Notes: a model not told the origin generated them from the letters alone. DNA of 24,648 nt from Burkholderiales bacterium (GCA_016791285.1 JAEUMX010000441.1:1-24648); one strand, 5' to 3'. Positions 8,082 through 16,584 are shown, counted from the first letter of the stretch. Numbers and translations: made by a program.

Positions 8082-8934
8082 GCGAAGACCTCCATTGGGC
8101 GACCGCGCGGTCTTCCCATTCCATGAGCAGCATCGCCAAGGGTCCATACTGCTTTCCAAGTCGACCTGCCTCGCACGCTGCCAAGTAGCGCATCTCATCG
8201 GAACGGCGCTCGTAGGTCGTCAACGGAAGCATGCTGTTCTGCATGAGGATGAGGTTGCCCACGATGAAGGCGGTCCTGCCGTTGCCTTCGCGAAACGGAT
8301 GCAGAGCGAGAAGCTCACACATGACCTCGGCGGCGTAGCCAAACACCTCCTCGTCGTCATCGGACACAAGCGGCGAGCGAGAGAGAACGTCCCGCTCCAG
8401 CACGTCCATGAGCGGCTGAATCCCGCCTGGAGGCAAGGGCCATCGAGTAGGCCCATTGCCCTTGTGCAGGGATACCGTTCGCCACTGCCCAGCGAACGGG
8501 TAGACAGAACCCATAAGCTCAATGTGAGCTTGTTGGATGAGTCGGGTGTTCAGGGGCATCGGTGTTGGTCGCTGCACGAGCTCGGCCACAAGCTCCATTG
8601 CCCTCTGAACTCCCTCGTCCTCCCGCCTGTCGAGTTCCTCCTTCTCAAGACATCCAGCCCAATTGAGACAGATCCCGTCCTCCGTGGCGACCCAGTCCCA
8701 GTCGTGGTCGTAGTGCTGCCACGGATTCGCGACCACAATCGGCGAGGTGGGGGCTGCCACGGCTTCCGCGAGAGTATCGATGCGGCTTCGGTCGAGCTTC
8801 CTCTGGGAAGCGGGCACAACATAGAATTCGCCAGGCCTGCGGGCTTGGTAGAACTCCTGCGCGCGTTTGCCCGCGCCACTGCGGAAACGGAAGCCCAGAT
8901 CTTTCTCCTCCCAGCGCCAGAGTAGGCGGCTCAT
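8074..8934 (-). CDS. Fic-domain protein inserted between the two halves of pglX
   Basis: Fic enzymes usually transfer AMP (sometimes other nucleotide or phosphate groups) to target proteins and are often toxins held by an antitoxin. This 286-residue protein has the core motif HPFREGNGR at 212-220, with the catalytic histidine and acidic residue present, preceded by FAGQWRTV (148-154), the usual helix-flap region. The second motif arginine expected at 223 is phenylalanine, as part of TAF. Residues 1-110 are an extra N-terminal region I do not recognise. No (S/T)xxxE(G/N) motif occurs anywhere in the protein, so it should belong to the class that needs a separate antitoxin. It overlaps the pglX N-half stop by ATGA and the C-half start by 8 bases, so its translation is tied to both. 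Its target is unknown. Confidence 0.9.
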   Translation of the reverse strand: MSRLLWRWEEKDLGFRFRSGAGKRAQEFYQARRPGEFYVVPASQRKLDRSRIDTLAEAVAAPTSPIVVANPWQHYDHDWDWVATEDGICLNWAGCLEKEELDRREDEGVQRAMELVAELVQRPTPMPLNTRLIQQAHIELMGSVYPFAGQWRTVSLHKGNGPTRWPLPPGGIQPLMDVLERDVLSRSPLVSDDDEEVFGYAAEVMCELLALHPFREGNGRTAFIVGNLILMQNSMLPLTTYERRSDEMRYLAACEAGRLGKQYGPLAMLLMEWEDRAVAQWRSSHE

Positions 8935-11054
8935 CGGTGGCCCCCTCTAATAACGATCGCGGCGGCACGAACGTTGGCATCGTCGAGAATGCCCAGGCCC
9001 AACTCAAGCATGAGCAGCAGAGGATTCCTCTTGAGGAGAATCTGAGCGCGGAGGTCCTCGAAACTTGCGAGGTTGGTGAACGTCGCTGAAACCAAGGCAC
9101 CGACGTATCCGTCTGGCTCGGTGAGCTGCGTAGCGCGGTCGATGAACGCGGCGTAGATGTCGTTGGCCGTCAGCGGGTACGCAGCCTTCACGAACTCCTT
9201 CACCTTGGGGACGAACGCGCCATAGGGCGGGTTCATCACCACCACGTCGTAGTGCCGCGACAGGATCTGGAGGAGCTTGAGGCCACGCGCCGTGTCCTCG
9301 GCGAAGAGCCGCTCGGTTGGGTCGCTGCGGGCCTGGGCCGCCGCATCCTCGATGGCGGCGAGCAGCTCCTGCTGGAGTTGACGGGCCTCCTCTTCGAGCA
9401 CACGACGCTGGAGCACAAGCTGTCGTGCTTGCTCCATTTCGAGATCAGTCAGGATGGATCCCAGTTCGAGCTGTGGGTGCGCGCCACGTCCGAGGATGCG
9501 AGTGAGTCCCTTCTCCCGAGCACGGGCATCGACCCACTGATCGAGCACCCGTTCCACACTCTCGCGGACTTTGATCAGGCTGCCGAGCTCGCCGACGTAC
9601 TGGAGGTTCTCCCAGATGGTCTTGAAGAGCCGCTGGCGCAGCTCAGGCCCGCCGAGCCTGGCGCCGATGTGATCAACGAGCCTCTGAAGGCGCTCGGCAC
9701 CTAGGTCCACGGCATTCGCGACCACCAGGTTGCTGCGGTGGACCTTCACGTCGAGGGGAGAGAAGCCGTGCTCGAGCGCGGCCTCCTTCGCGGTGAGGAG
9801 CATAGACAGCGAGGCGATCTGGATCGCCCGCGGATCGATGTCGACGCCGAAGAGGTTGTGCTCGAGGATGGCGGCGGGGATATCGCGCGGCTCGGTGACC
9901 GACGGTTCGGCGGGCCAGCCGGGCTGCCCCGCATGCTCGATCTCGTCTAGGTACATGCGGTAGAACAGACCAAAGGCGTACTGCCCGAAATGCATCGTGC
10001 CGCAGGCGGGATCGAGCAGAGTGATGTCCTTGGCGCGCTTGAACGTCTCGACTTGGCCGTCCTCGGTCAGCCTCTGGTAGCGGATGCGCTCGCCGGTGCG
10101 CGGGACCAGATAGTCGGCAACCGGCTCGTCCGATATGCGCTCCTCGGGTAGCGGTGGGGGGGCCTTCGGAGCCAGCGCCGAATCCGGGTGCATCTGGAGC
10201 CACAGGCGTCCGAGCGTGTTGTCGACGAGCACCTTCACCACCCAAGACGGCGTGTAGAACTGGTTGATGACCGCTAGCTCGTAGGAAGAGCGCGGTGTGC
10301 CCTTGTTGTCCTTGCGGAGCCGCTTCTTCTCCTCTCGGTTGAAGAACTGGTAGACCCACCCGAGGAAGTCCTGTGCACGGAAGGCGTCCTCGGGGAGGTC
10401 CTCGTTGATCATGTTGAGGACGCTCGCCAACATCGCATGGGTTGGCCAAACGCAGGCGTACTCATGGTCCGGATCGAAGAGGACACGGATGTCCTGCGTG
10501 ATGTGCCGGAAAGCCGCAGTCAGCCCGTCGTGGAGTAGCTTCTCCTCCGCGTCATCGTCGTACTTGTACTTGCCGCCGCCCGCGGCTCGATAGTCGCGCA
10601 AGTAGCGTGAGCGCGATTGCCCGGGAACCGGAGTGATGATCTCGGTTTGCTCTGGGGTCCTGTTGGGATCGGCTGGCGGGGGAAGATAGAGAAGGTGCCG
10701 CACCTCCATCGCCTTGAGGCCCACGAGGCGGTTGAGAAGCGTGTAGGCAAGCTCGCGCTTCACATTGTCGAAGCCGCGCTCGGGAGAGCCCTCTGCGACG
10801 GAATCACGTGCAACCAAAGCTTCCAGTCGGCGGCGGACCGCAACGTCTGCTTCCGTCAGGCTCATCTTGTCGAGGGGAGTGTGCTTGCCGTTGGATCTCA
10901 GGCCGAGGCGTTTGAGGTGGACCTCCTCGAAGTGTTTCTCGAGTGTCTGCCGCAGCTTGGGGACCCACGAACGCACGGCCTCCTTGTGCTGATCGGAGAG
11001 CGCCTGTCGGCTTGCCGCGCCTTGCGGGGGCGTCTGTTCGTTTGTCGGCGTCAC
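8931..11054 (-). CDS. pglX: BREX adenine methyltransferase PglX, N-terminal (catalytic) half
   Basis: PglX is the BREX site-specific adenine methyltransferase that marks host DNA as self. This 707-residue product holds the catalytic core: a FYTPSWVVK segment at 266-274, a motif I-like DPACGTMHFG at 348-357 (the usual form is DPACGSGHF, so the glycine-serine step is altered), the acidic FGVDIDP at 402-408, and NPPY at 608-611. It stops after IVIRGGHR, well short of the ~1200 residues of normal PglX, and lacks the target-recognition region, which lies in the separate gene 6168-8081. The start is GTG at 11052-11054, overlapping the brxC stop as GTGA; no other start fits the overlap. The stop overlaps the Fic start as ATGA. 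This is a true split gene rather than a simple frameshift, because an intact 286-codon gene lies between the halves. Confidence 0.9.
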   Translation of the reverse strand: MTPTNEQTPPQGAASRQALSDQHKEAVRSWVPKLRQTLEKHFEEVHLKRLGLRSNGKHTPLDKMSLTEADVAVRRRLEALVARDSVAEGSPERGFDNVKRELAYTLLNRLVGLKAMEVRHLLYLPPPADPNRTPEQTEIITPVPGQSRSRYLRDYRAAGGGKYKYDDDAEEKLLHDGLTAAFRHITQDIRVLFDPDHEYACVWPTHAMLASVLNMINEDLPEDAFRAQDFLGWVYQFFNREEKKRLRKDNKGTPRSSYELAVINQFYTPSWVVKVLVDNTLGRLWLQMHPDSALAPKAPPPLPEERISDEPVADYLVPRTGERIRYQRLTEDGQVETFKRAKDITLLDPACGTMHFGQYAFGLFYRMYLDEIEHAGQPGWPAEPSVTEPRDIPAAILEHNLFGVDIDPRAIQIASLSMLLTAKEAALEHGFSPLDVKVHRSNLVVANAVDLGAERLQRLVDHIGARLGGPELRQRLFKTIWENLQYVGELGSLIKVRESVERVLDQWVDARAREKGLTRILGRGAHPQLELGSILTDLEMEQARQLVLQRRVLEEEARQLQQELLAAIEDAAAQARSDPTERLFAEDTARGLKLLQILSRHYDVVVMNPPYGAFVPKVKEFVKAAYPLTANDIYAAFIDRATQLTEPDGYVGALVSATFTNLASFEDLRAQILLKRNPLLLMLELGLGILDDANVRAAAIVIRGGHR

Positions 11055-14000
11055 TTCACCACCACAGTGAAGCCTTCCCGGATCTGGGCCTTGAGATCAC
11101 GCGCTACCTGGTCGAGCGTCTGGTCCACCTCGTCCTCCGTCGTGAAGCGCTTGCCCGCCAGGACCGTGACCGGACGCCATTCGAAAACCCGCTCCCCCGG
11201 CGCGGGCGGCGGCAGCACCAAGGCCCGCAGATCGGCCTCGACCTGCGCCCGGTACGCCGGCAGCGCCACGAGAGCCTGGTCGAGCGAAGAAAGGCTGCGC
11301 TTGCCGGCGGCCTCCAGCAGCGCCTCTACGGTCGAGAGGGTAAGCGGGGCGTAGTGGCAAACCTTGCCCGCGCCGAAGACCTTGCGCACGACCGGGTCCC
11401 GCTCTGCGGATGGCGCGCCCTGGTAGGCAGCACCTGCCTCGATCTCCGCGACTTGGTCCTCGGCCGCCTTGCGGACTTTGTCGTAGGCCTGCACGTAAGC
11501 GTCCCGGTACGCCAAGAACGCAGTGTCGAACGCGGAGCGGTAGTCGCTCCAGCGCGCAATGACAGCCTTTTCGCCAGCGATGGCATCCATGTCCTTCTTC
11601 GCCTGAGCGAACGCGGCGCTCTTAGCGTGACCATCGGGAATGGGATGGTTCTCGCAGAGTGTGATCAGCCTTCGCGAGGCCTCGTATTCCTTATGCCGGT
11701 TCGCCTCCAGGAAGGAGCGCAAGGATTCGAGGCCCTTGTGGAGCGCTTTCCACTCGGCTTCCTTGGCCAGGAACGACGTCACCGCCGCGGTTGGGTCCTT
11801 GGCGGTCGTTGGCTCGGGCAGTGCGCCTTCGGCGTTCAGGACTCCGTTGGGAACGGGGAATCCTTGCTGGTGCCGGCTCTTGGCATCCTCGAGCCTCACC
11901 TTGAGGGCGAGGCCCAGGTCCCGCACCACGGAAGCGATAGCGTTGCCGGACTCGGGCGTACCGTTCACGCCCATGGCAATGAGTGCCTTGCTCGCGCGCT
12001 TGATCTGGTCGACCGTCAGGCTGGTCTCGGCGACCCGGAAGGTGGCTTTCTTGAAGTTGGTGATCTTCGAGAAAAGCTCGTCGGTGCCCTTGTAGTCGTA
12101 GAGCGCCGACGGCCCCGAGGACGTCTGCTTTTCGAGGTAGATGGCGCCGGCCCGGAAGCACGCCGCAAGCACCAACCGCACGAGCTCGTCTGGCCAACCG
12201 AAGGGCGGTCGCAGGAAACCCTTGAACCCCTTCTCATCCTTGGCGTCGAGGAGACGTCCTCCTTCGGGCACCACCCCTTCGTCCTCGAGGTCGGACAGCA
12301 CTTCGATTACCTGCGCCACGAGGGCCGATTCGCGCTGCAAGCTCCCCTGCGTGTCGAAGAGGTCAAGCTCGGGCGCGACCTTGTGCAGGTTGGTGGTGGA
12401 AGGGTTGAGCAGTGCCTTGAGCTGCTTGGCGAAGTCGAAGACGCGGTCGGCTAAGGAGAACCTAGGGTAGACGTTTGGGATGAGCACCTGGAGCGCGGTT
12501 CGAACGGGGTCCTTGAGATCGGTGGGACCGTCGAGGTTTACCTCCTGGCCACCATACAGCAGCGTGCCGCTCAGGAAGGCACGCTCCAGGTCCTTAAGCA
12601 GGGCAGTCTTCAGCTCGTCGCGCTCCTTGCGCTTCTCGGAGAGTGCGTCCTGAGTGTCTGCCGAGCTGTCCTCGGTGAAACGCTTGTCGCTCGTGACCTT
12701 CACGAGCGCCTCGTAGCGCTTGAAACGCCCCTCGAGATTGTCGGGCGCGTCGGCCACCCACCATACAGTCTTGCCTTTGGCGCCGCCGGCCTGGTTCTGC
12801 CGGCGTGATTCCTCCAGCTCCTGCTTGCGACCCGAAGCAAGCGGATTCGTAAAGTGGACGTCGAGCTCAGGGCCTGTCTCGACGGCCTCGCCGTCCAGGT
12901 GCACACCGAACGAGAATGGCACCTTGGTGTTGCCGTGGGTCACAGCAAAGCTCGCCAGCTTCTTCCTGGTGACCACCTCGTCCTTGCACATCTGCTGCGC
13001 CGTGCGGCGAACCGTGGCGATGCTGATGCTCTTGGGCCCGCCGGGGCGGACCATCTCCTGGATGGCCTGCTCGATGGTGCGCTCGCGTTCGTTCAGGAAC
13101 TTCCACTCACCGGTGGCTTCGTCGCGGGCGACGTAGCCAGCTTCTTGGAGGGCCTTGAGCGTCTCCTCGACCTTGTCGCGCAGGGGGGCGACCTCGGTCG
13201 ATAGATCGCCTGCCAACAGTTTGGCTAGCGTCTCGGGCACGCGTGGCACCCACGTTATCCGTTGGAGGAGCCATAGCACCTTGAGAACCCGAGAGGCGGC
13301 GACAGGTGTCCCGGGAACGCGCTCGTCGGACTCGTAGATCGCGCGAACACCGGAGGCGCCGAGGTACTCCTGGGAAAGGAGGTCATTCTCGACGGCGTCG
13401 AACACCTGATCGAAGCTGACGATGACGCCGAGCTGCTCATCGGCGAGGTCCTGGAGCGCCTCCATGACCACGGCGATCATCGAGCGGACACCGCCCGAGA
13501 TGCGGAAGCCAGAGAGTGCCTCGAAGATGTCCTGGGCCAGGCGGATCTGGTGCGACAGGAATGGGTACGCGTCGACAAAGGTCCGCTCGGATACGTTGTC
13601 GAGGTGGCGACTCGCCTTGAGGTCGGCGAGCTGGGCAACGTGTCCCTCGTGTTTGGCGTACAGCGCGCGAAGTGCCGCTTCCTCGGATGGATGCTTCTTG
13701 AGAATCCGCTCCGAGACGACCTTGTTGATCTCGTCGGAAATGAGGTGTGGCTTCAGCTCGAAGCGCGCGTTGAGCCGACCGACGAGAGCAGGCTGGAAGT
13801 TGGTGCGGTCGACCACTTTCTCCAGGTCTTGCTGGCTCGTGACGATTAGCCAGACCTTGCCCTTGCCTTTGTTCCCGATCATCTCGGCGAGGCTGTTCAG
13901 CTCGCCGATGCGATCGTTTGAGTCGCCGATGAAGGTGCCCATCTCGTCGATGACGAACACCAGGTGCTGCGCACGACCGCCGACCGGCTTTTGCGCATCG

Positions 14001-14785
14001 ACCCAGGCGACCAGCTCGTCCGCGATGCCTTCGGCCGTGATCTTCTCGTGGCGGAACATGTCGGTGAGCGCGTTCTTGGCCGTGCGCTCGTCGGGGTACT
14101 CGGTCGGGTCGACCTTCGGGAGGATCTCGGCCAGGCGCCGTCGGACGGTCATAAGGTCGTCGCGGCCCTCGGCGCTGCGCCAGGGAATGTTAAAGGTGGC
14201 CTCGTAGACCTCGGCCAGCTTGTCGAGCAGCTTGCGCTGTTGCAGGCGGCGCTCGATCCGGGCGACCACGAAATTCTCGGCGAGACCGATGTGCCGATAG
14301 AATTCGGACAGCAGGATCTCGCCGACGGAGTTCGGATTGTTGAGCGACTGGCGGCTCTTGATCTCAAAGGCGAAGGTGCGGATCTGCGTGTTGAGCTTGA
14401 TCTCGCCGAGCCGACGGCGAATGTCCTTGCCGCGCGGCGAATCGGAGAGGTGCCTGCCGAAGACGTCGATGCATCGCTCCTCGTCGCCGCCGCCGAGGGC
14501 GTCGTTCTGCAGGAGGTAGCCGAGGACCTTGGCGAAGTGCGACTTGCCGGAGCCGAAGAAGCCTGACACCCACATGCCCATGACGTCCCGACTGGCGCCG
14601 CCACGTCTGAGCGCCTCGCTGACGAGCGTGAAGGTATCGAAGATGCGCTTCAGCTCATCCTCGATCTTGTCGGTGACCACGTATTCGCGCACCTCGCTGG
14701 CGAGCGCGGATCGGTCGAACACCTTGACGACACCTTCGACCCTCACCCCGATGTCGCGCTTGATGATGTCCCGTATGGTGGTCAT
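11051..14785 (-). CDS. brxC: BREX ATPase BrxC
   Basis: BrxC (PglY family) is the large P-loop ATPase of BREX and is required for both methylation and restriction in studied systems. The protein has 1244 residues, close to the E. coli-type length. It has a Walker A GFFGSGKS at 75-82, a Walker B LVFVIDE at 275-281 followed by MGTFIGDS, and a sensor-like WLIVTSQQDLE at 312-322. The rest is long and helical with charged stretches. The ATG 14783-14785 follows brxB by 31 bases and has GAGGGAG about 9 bases upstream, a good ribosome site. This is the longest gap inside the operon from the HTH gene to brxL. The stop overlaps the pglX GTG start. Confidence 0.93.
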   Translation of the reverse strand: MTTIRDIIKRDIGVRVEGVVKVFDRSALASEVREYVVTDKIEDELKRIFDTFTLVSEALRRGGASRDVMGMWVSGFFGSGKSHFAKVLGYLLQNDALGGGDEERCIDVFGRHLSDSPRGKDIRRRLGEIKLNTQIRTFAFEIKSRQSLNNPNSVGEILLSEFYRHIGLAENFVVARIERRLQQRKLLDKLAEVYEATFNIPWRSAEGRDDLMTVRRRLAEILPKVDPTEYPDERTAKNALTDMFRHEKITAEGIADELVAWVDAQKPVGGRAQHLVFVIDEMGTFIGDSNDRIGELNSLAEMIGNKGKGKVWLIVTSQQDLEKVVDRTNFQPALVGRLNARFELKPHLISDEINKVVSERILKKHPSEEAALRALYAKHEGHVAQLADLKASRHLDNVSERTFVDAYPFLSHQIRLAQDIFEALSGFRISGGVRSMIAVVMEALQDLADEQLGVIVSFDQVFDAVENDLLSQEYLGASGVRAIYESDERVPGTPVAASRVLKVLWLLQRITWVPRVPETLAKLLAGDLSTEVAPLRDKVEETLKALQEAGYVARDEATGEWKFLNERERTIEQAIQEMVRPGGPKSISIATVRRTAQQMCKDEVVTRKKLASFAVTHGNTKVPFSFGVHLDGEAVETGPELDVHFTNPLASGRKQELEESRRQNQAGGAKGKTVWWVADAPDNLEGRFKRYEALVKVTSDKRFTEDSSADTQDALSEKRKERDELKTALLKDLERAFLSGTLLYGGQEVNLDGPTDLKDPVRTALQVLIPNVYPRFSLADRVFDFAKQLKALLNPSTTNLHKVAPELDLFDTQGSLQRESALVAQVIEVLSDLEDEGVVPEGGRLLDAKDEKGFKGFLRPPFGWPDELVRLVLAACFRAGAIYLEKQTSSGPSALYDYKGTDELFSKITNFKKATFRVAETSLTVDQIKRASKALIAMGVNGTPESGNAIASVVRDLGLALKVRLEDAKSRHQQGFPVPNGVLNAEGALPEPTTAKDPTAAVTSFLAKEAEWKALHKGLESLRSFLEANRHKEYEASRRLITLCENHPIPDGHAKSAAFAQAKKDMDAIAGEKAVIARWSDYRSAFDTAFLAYRDAYVQAYDKVRKAAEDQVAEIEAGAAYQGAPSAERDPVVRKVFGAGKVCHYAPLTLSTVEALLEAAGKRSLSSLDQALVALPAYRAQVEADLRALVLPPPAPGERVFEWRPVTVLAGKRFTTEDEVDQTLDQVARDLKAQIREGFTVVVK

Positions 14786-14816
14786 TCAGTCAATCTCCCT
14801 CGCTGGCATGGCACGC

Positions 14817-15356
14817 TCATCGCCAGAATAGCTTGACGGCGAGGTAATTGCCGCCGTCGGGTTGGTTCATGAAGTGAAGCTTGCCCCCGCGCTCCTCACC
14901 CGGGAACGCCAGGATGATTCGCGCTTCGACATCGCGCAGCCCGCGCAGGACCTCGCCGTAGCGGACAAGGGGGAACAGCGCCACGGTCCCGTAGACGATG
15001 ACATTCCCGCCCGGGACCTCGCGCGCCACTTCCTCGAGGCGGGCGTGCAGCACAGCCTCGGCGCGCTTCGAGAGCCCTTGCTGCATCCAGCGGTAGTCGT
15101 CGAACTCGTCCTCCTGGAGGGAGGCCACGGCTTCGTCGTTCATGCCGGCAAAGAGGAACCCCGTGAGGTCGACGAGTCGGAAGGCGATCCGCTTTGCCTC
15201 AATGGCAGGGACGAAGGTGTCGAGGAGGTACTCGCGGAAGTCGAGCTCCTTGTCCGGGGGGTAGATGAGGAGGATCGAGTTGTCGGTCTTCACCCCGCCG
15301 TTCGGGCGGAGCGGTTCCTTGATGAGCTCGTGGAGCGCCTTGAACATGGTGTCCAT
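14817..15356 (-). CDS. brxB: BREX protein BrxB (DUF1788 family)
   Basis: BrxB is a small core protein of type 1 BREX with no firmly known activity. The 179-residue product has family-like segments: an ILLIYPPDKELDFREYL stretch near the start, FLFAGMNDE, and ARIILAFPGEE near the C-terminus. It ends ...YLAVKLFWR. I chose the ATG at 15354-15356 because TGATG links it to the brxA stop with a one-base overlap; a TTG one codon upstream is the alternative. Its place between brxA and brxC is the standard type 1 order. Confidence 0.9.
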   Translation of the reverse strand: MDTMFKALHELIKEPLRPNGGVKTDNSILLIYPPDKELDFREYLLDTFVPAIEAKRIAFRLVDLTGFLFAGMNDEAVASLQEDEFDDYRWMQQGLSKRAEAVLHARLEEVAREVPGGNVIVYGTVALFPLVRYGEVLRGLRDVEARIILAFPGEERGGKLHFMNQPDGGNYLAVKLFWR

Positions 15357-16162
15357 CAACGGCCCTCCGTGACGTCGAGCTCGACGACATCGCCCTGCAT
15401 ACGAAAGCGAAGAGCACCGACGCTGTTGAGCTCACCCAGCGCGTCGATGACCTCGATTCCGTCAATACCGAGAAGGCGAAACGCAGGGGCATGGACCAGA
15501 TCAAGTGGTGCAACACCGACCAGCCGAAGCGCGGTAACAAGCAAACGGATCGGAGAACCGTATAGGGCGGGGCGCACTGTCGTCTTGCGGGTTGTCCCCT
15601 TCGCCAGGCCGAAGTCTCGGATGCTTGCGCCATACTTCTGGGCTACTGCTAGACGCGTCTTTTCCGACCAGCCCTTCACCTCGGGATGCGCAGTCTCCGC
15701 ACGGTCGATGAATGCAATGACATCTGCCACCCGAAGCTCGGAAGGCGCACGGCGCAGTAGTGGGAAGAGCAGGTCTGAGCCGAGGTCGGCGACAAGCCGA
15801 TCATTCAAGGCGAGCAGCACGTAGGCGGTGAGGCCACGCTCAGCTTCTGATCCGCACCGTCGCCACTCGGCCCAAAACGCGGCAAACAGTGGATTGGCGG
15901 CGTCAAGCCTGTAGCGAGCCTTCAGCTCCTGCCACAGCTTGTCGCGCGCCGCCGCGGAGGTGCGCGACAGCCTGTTCTCCGTGACGACGAGCGCTCGATA
16001 TTCAGCTGAGGTGAGAGCAGCGCGCTCGCGATCGAGCAGCAGATGAAGCTCGGTAAACAGGGCCGAGCGGGCAGAAAGCCGCGAGGCATAGGGGGCAGCG
16101 GGGTCGAGCCCCGGTACCTGGGCTTTGCCACCACCAATCTGAGTCACCGCAGAGCGCGGCAT
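15356..16162 (-). CDS. brxA: BREX protein BrxA (DUF1819 family)
   Basis: BrxA is a small NusB-like, DNA-binding core protein of type 1 BREX. The 268-residue product contains the typical segment VVTENRLSRTSAAARDKLWQ, followed by LKARY and a helical region with LLALNDRL. It is longer than the ~200 residues usual for BrxA, mainly at the C-terminus, where ELNSVGALRFRMQGDVVELD forms an added-looking end. The ATG 16160-16162 has GAGAGGAAG directly upstream and overlaps the stop of the small HTH gene as TGATG. The frame is open further upstream but offers no better start. The call rests partly on position, first of brxA-brxB-brxC. Confidence 0.78.
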   Translation of the reverse strand: MPRSAVTQIGGGKAQVPGLDPAAPYASRLSARSALFTELHLLLDRERAALTSAEYRALVVTENRLSRTSAAARDKLWQELKARYRLDAANPLFAAFWAEWRRCGSEAERGLTAYVLLALNDRLVADLGSDLLFPLLRRAPSELRVADVIAFIDRAETAHPEVKGWSEKTRLAVAQKYGASIRDFGLAKGTTRKTTVRPALYGSPIRLLVTALRLVGVAPLDLVHAPAFRLLGIDGIEVIDALGELNSVGALRFRMQGDVVELDVTEGR

Positions 16163-16386
16163 CACTTCCTCTCCCCCGAGTCGTTTTGTCGGTCGGCCCC
16201 GCAGCCAAACTTGAGCGAAAGATTGGCCTGTTCGCATTTGAGGTTCCTCAGCCAGCCGCGGTGGGCTGGCGTGCCCTTGGCGCTGATCCATGTGGAGACC
16301 GTTGCCTTAGTGACGCCCAAGTGCTCCGATATCTCATCGACGCAAAGACAGTGGCCGACGGCGAGACAGGGGTGGACAGTGGTCAC
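16162..16386 (-). CDS. Small helix-turn-helix protein at the head of the BREX operon
   Basis: This 74-residue reading frame contains CVDEISEHLGVTKATVSTWI, a clear helix-turn-helix of the excisionase/MerR-like kind (HTH_17), followed by GTPAHRGWLRNLKCE, which matches the end of that fold (usually PAHRVGRLWKFK) with a residue missing. The stop codon overlaps the brxA ATG as TGATG, which argues that it is translated and coupled. The start is uncertain: GTG at 16384-16386 is the first usable codon after an in-frame stop, but it lacks a good ribosome site. Proteins of this type often sit beside restriction systems and may autoregulate. It differs from BrxR, the WYL-domain regulator known from some BREX loci. 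Confidence 0.65.
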   Translation of the reverse strand: MTTVHPCLAVGHCLCVDEISEHLGVTKATVSTWISAKGTPAHRGWLRNLKCEQANLSLKFGCGADRQNDSGERK

Positions 16387-16470
16387 TGGCGCAACGCACG
16401 CGCGAAAGCAATACGAAGGCCCATCTGTGAGCTTAACCAGATCTGATCAACGCGGGGTGGAAATGCGGCT

Positions 16471-16498
16471 CTGGACAGTGCCGCGAGGCGGCGTCCAG
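16471..16498. promoter_or_regulatory. Leader hairpin / possible operator upstream of the BREX operon
   Basis: An inverted repeat CTGGAC (16471-16476) / GTCCAG (16493-16498) encloses a second one, GCCGC (16480-16484) / GCGGC (16488-16492). This gives an 11-bp stem with one 3-base bulge and a 3-base loop. It lies about 85 bases before the HTH gene start, between that gene and a candidate promoter. No T-run follows on either strand. It could be a binding site for the HTH protein or an RNA leader structure. Confidence 0.45.
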
Positions 16499-16547
16499 CT
16501 AAGCTTATGTCAAGTCTGGGTGCGTGTTCGGTGGGGTGCAGGCGCAA

Positions 16548-16576
16548 TTTATTGGATAAGAATGTCGTCGCGTTAA
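16548..16576 (-). promoter_or_regulatory. Candidate promoter for the BREX operon
   Basis: On the minus strand TTAACG (16576-16571) and AATAAA (16553-16548) are separated by 17 bases. Each matches four of six sigma-70 consensus bases. The site lies in the most A+T-rich part of the junction, about 160 bases upstream of the HTH gene start. This is only a plausible guess; no other good pair was found nearby. Confidence 0.3.
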
Positions 16577-16584
16577 GTTTTGTA

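Noticed and set aside
3841..8126. Long plus-strand reading frames (3841-5508 and 6153-8126)
   Set aside because: They lie antisense to pglZ and pglX C-half, have low-complexity composition typical of G+C-rich shadow frames, and show no family motifs.
8931..8934. Simple frameshift or sequencing error as the cause of the pglX split
   Set aside because: An intact Fic gene of 286 codons with a full HPFREGNGR motif lies between the halves, and the second half has its own extra N-terminal segment; a single indel cannot explain this.
10943..12454. Plus-strand reading frame of 503 codons
   Set aside because: It is antisense to brxC and the start of pglX, which carry clear motifs; a codon-bias shadow.
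1512..16162. BREX type 5, 6 or 2
   Set aside because: No helicase (brxHI/brxHII), brxD, brxE, duplicated brxC or pglW is present; the order brxA-brxB-brxC-pglX-pglZ-brxL is type 1.
16485..16513. Perfect TTGACA on the minus strand as the BREX -35 box
   Set aside because: At 16-18 bases downstream there is only G+C-rich hairpin sequence and nothing resembling a -10 box.
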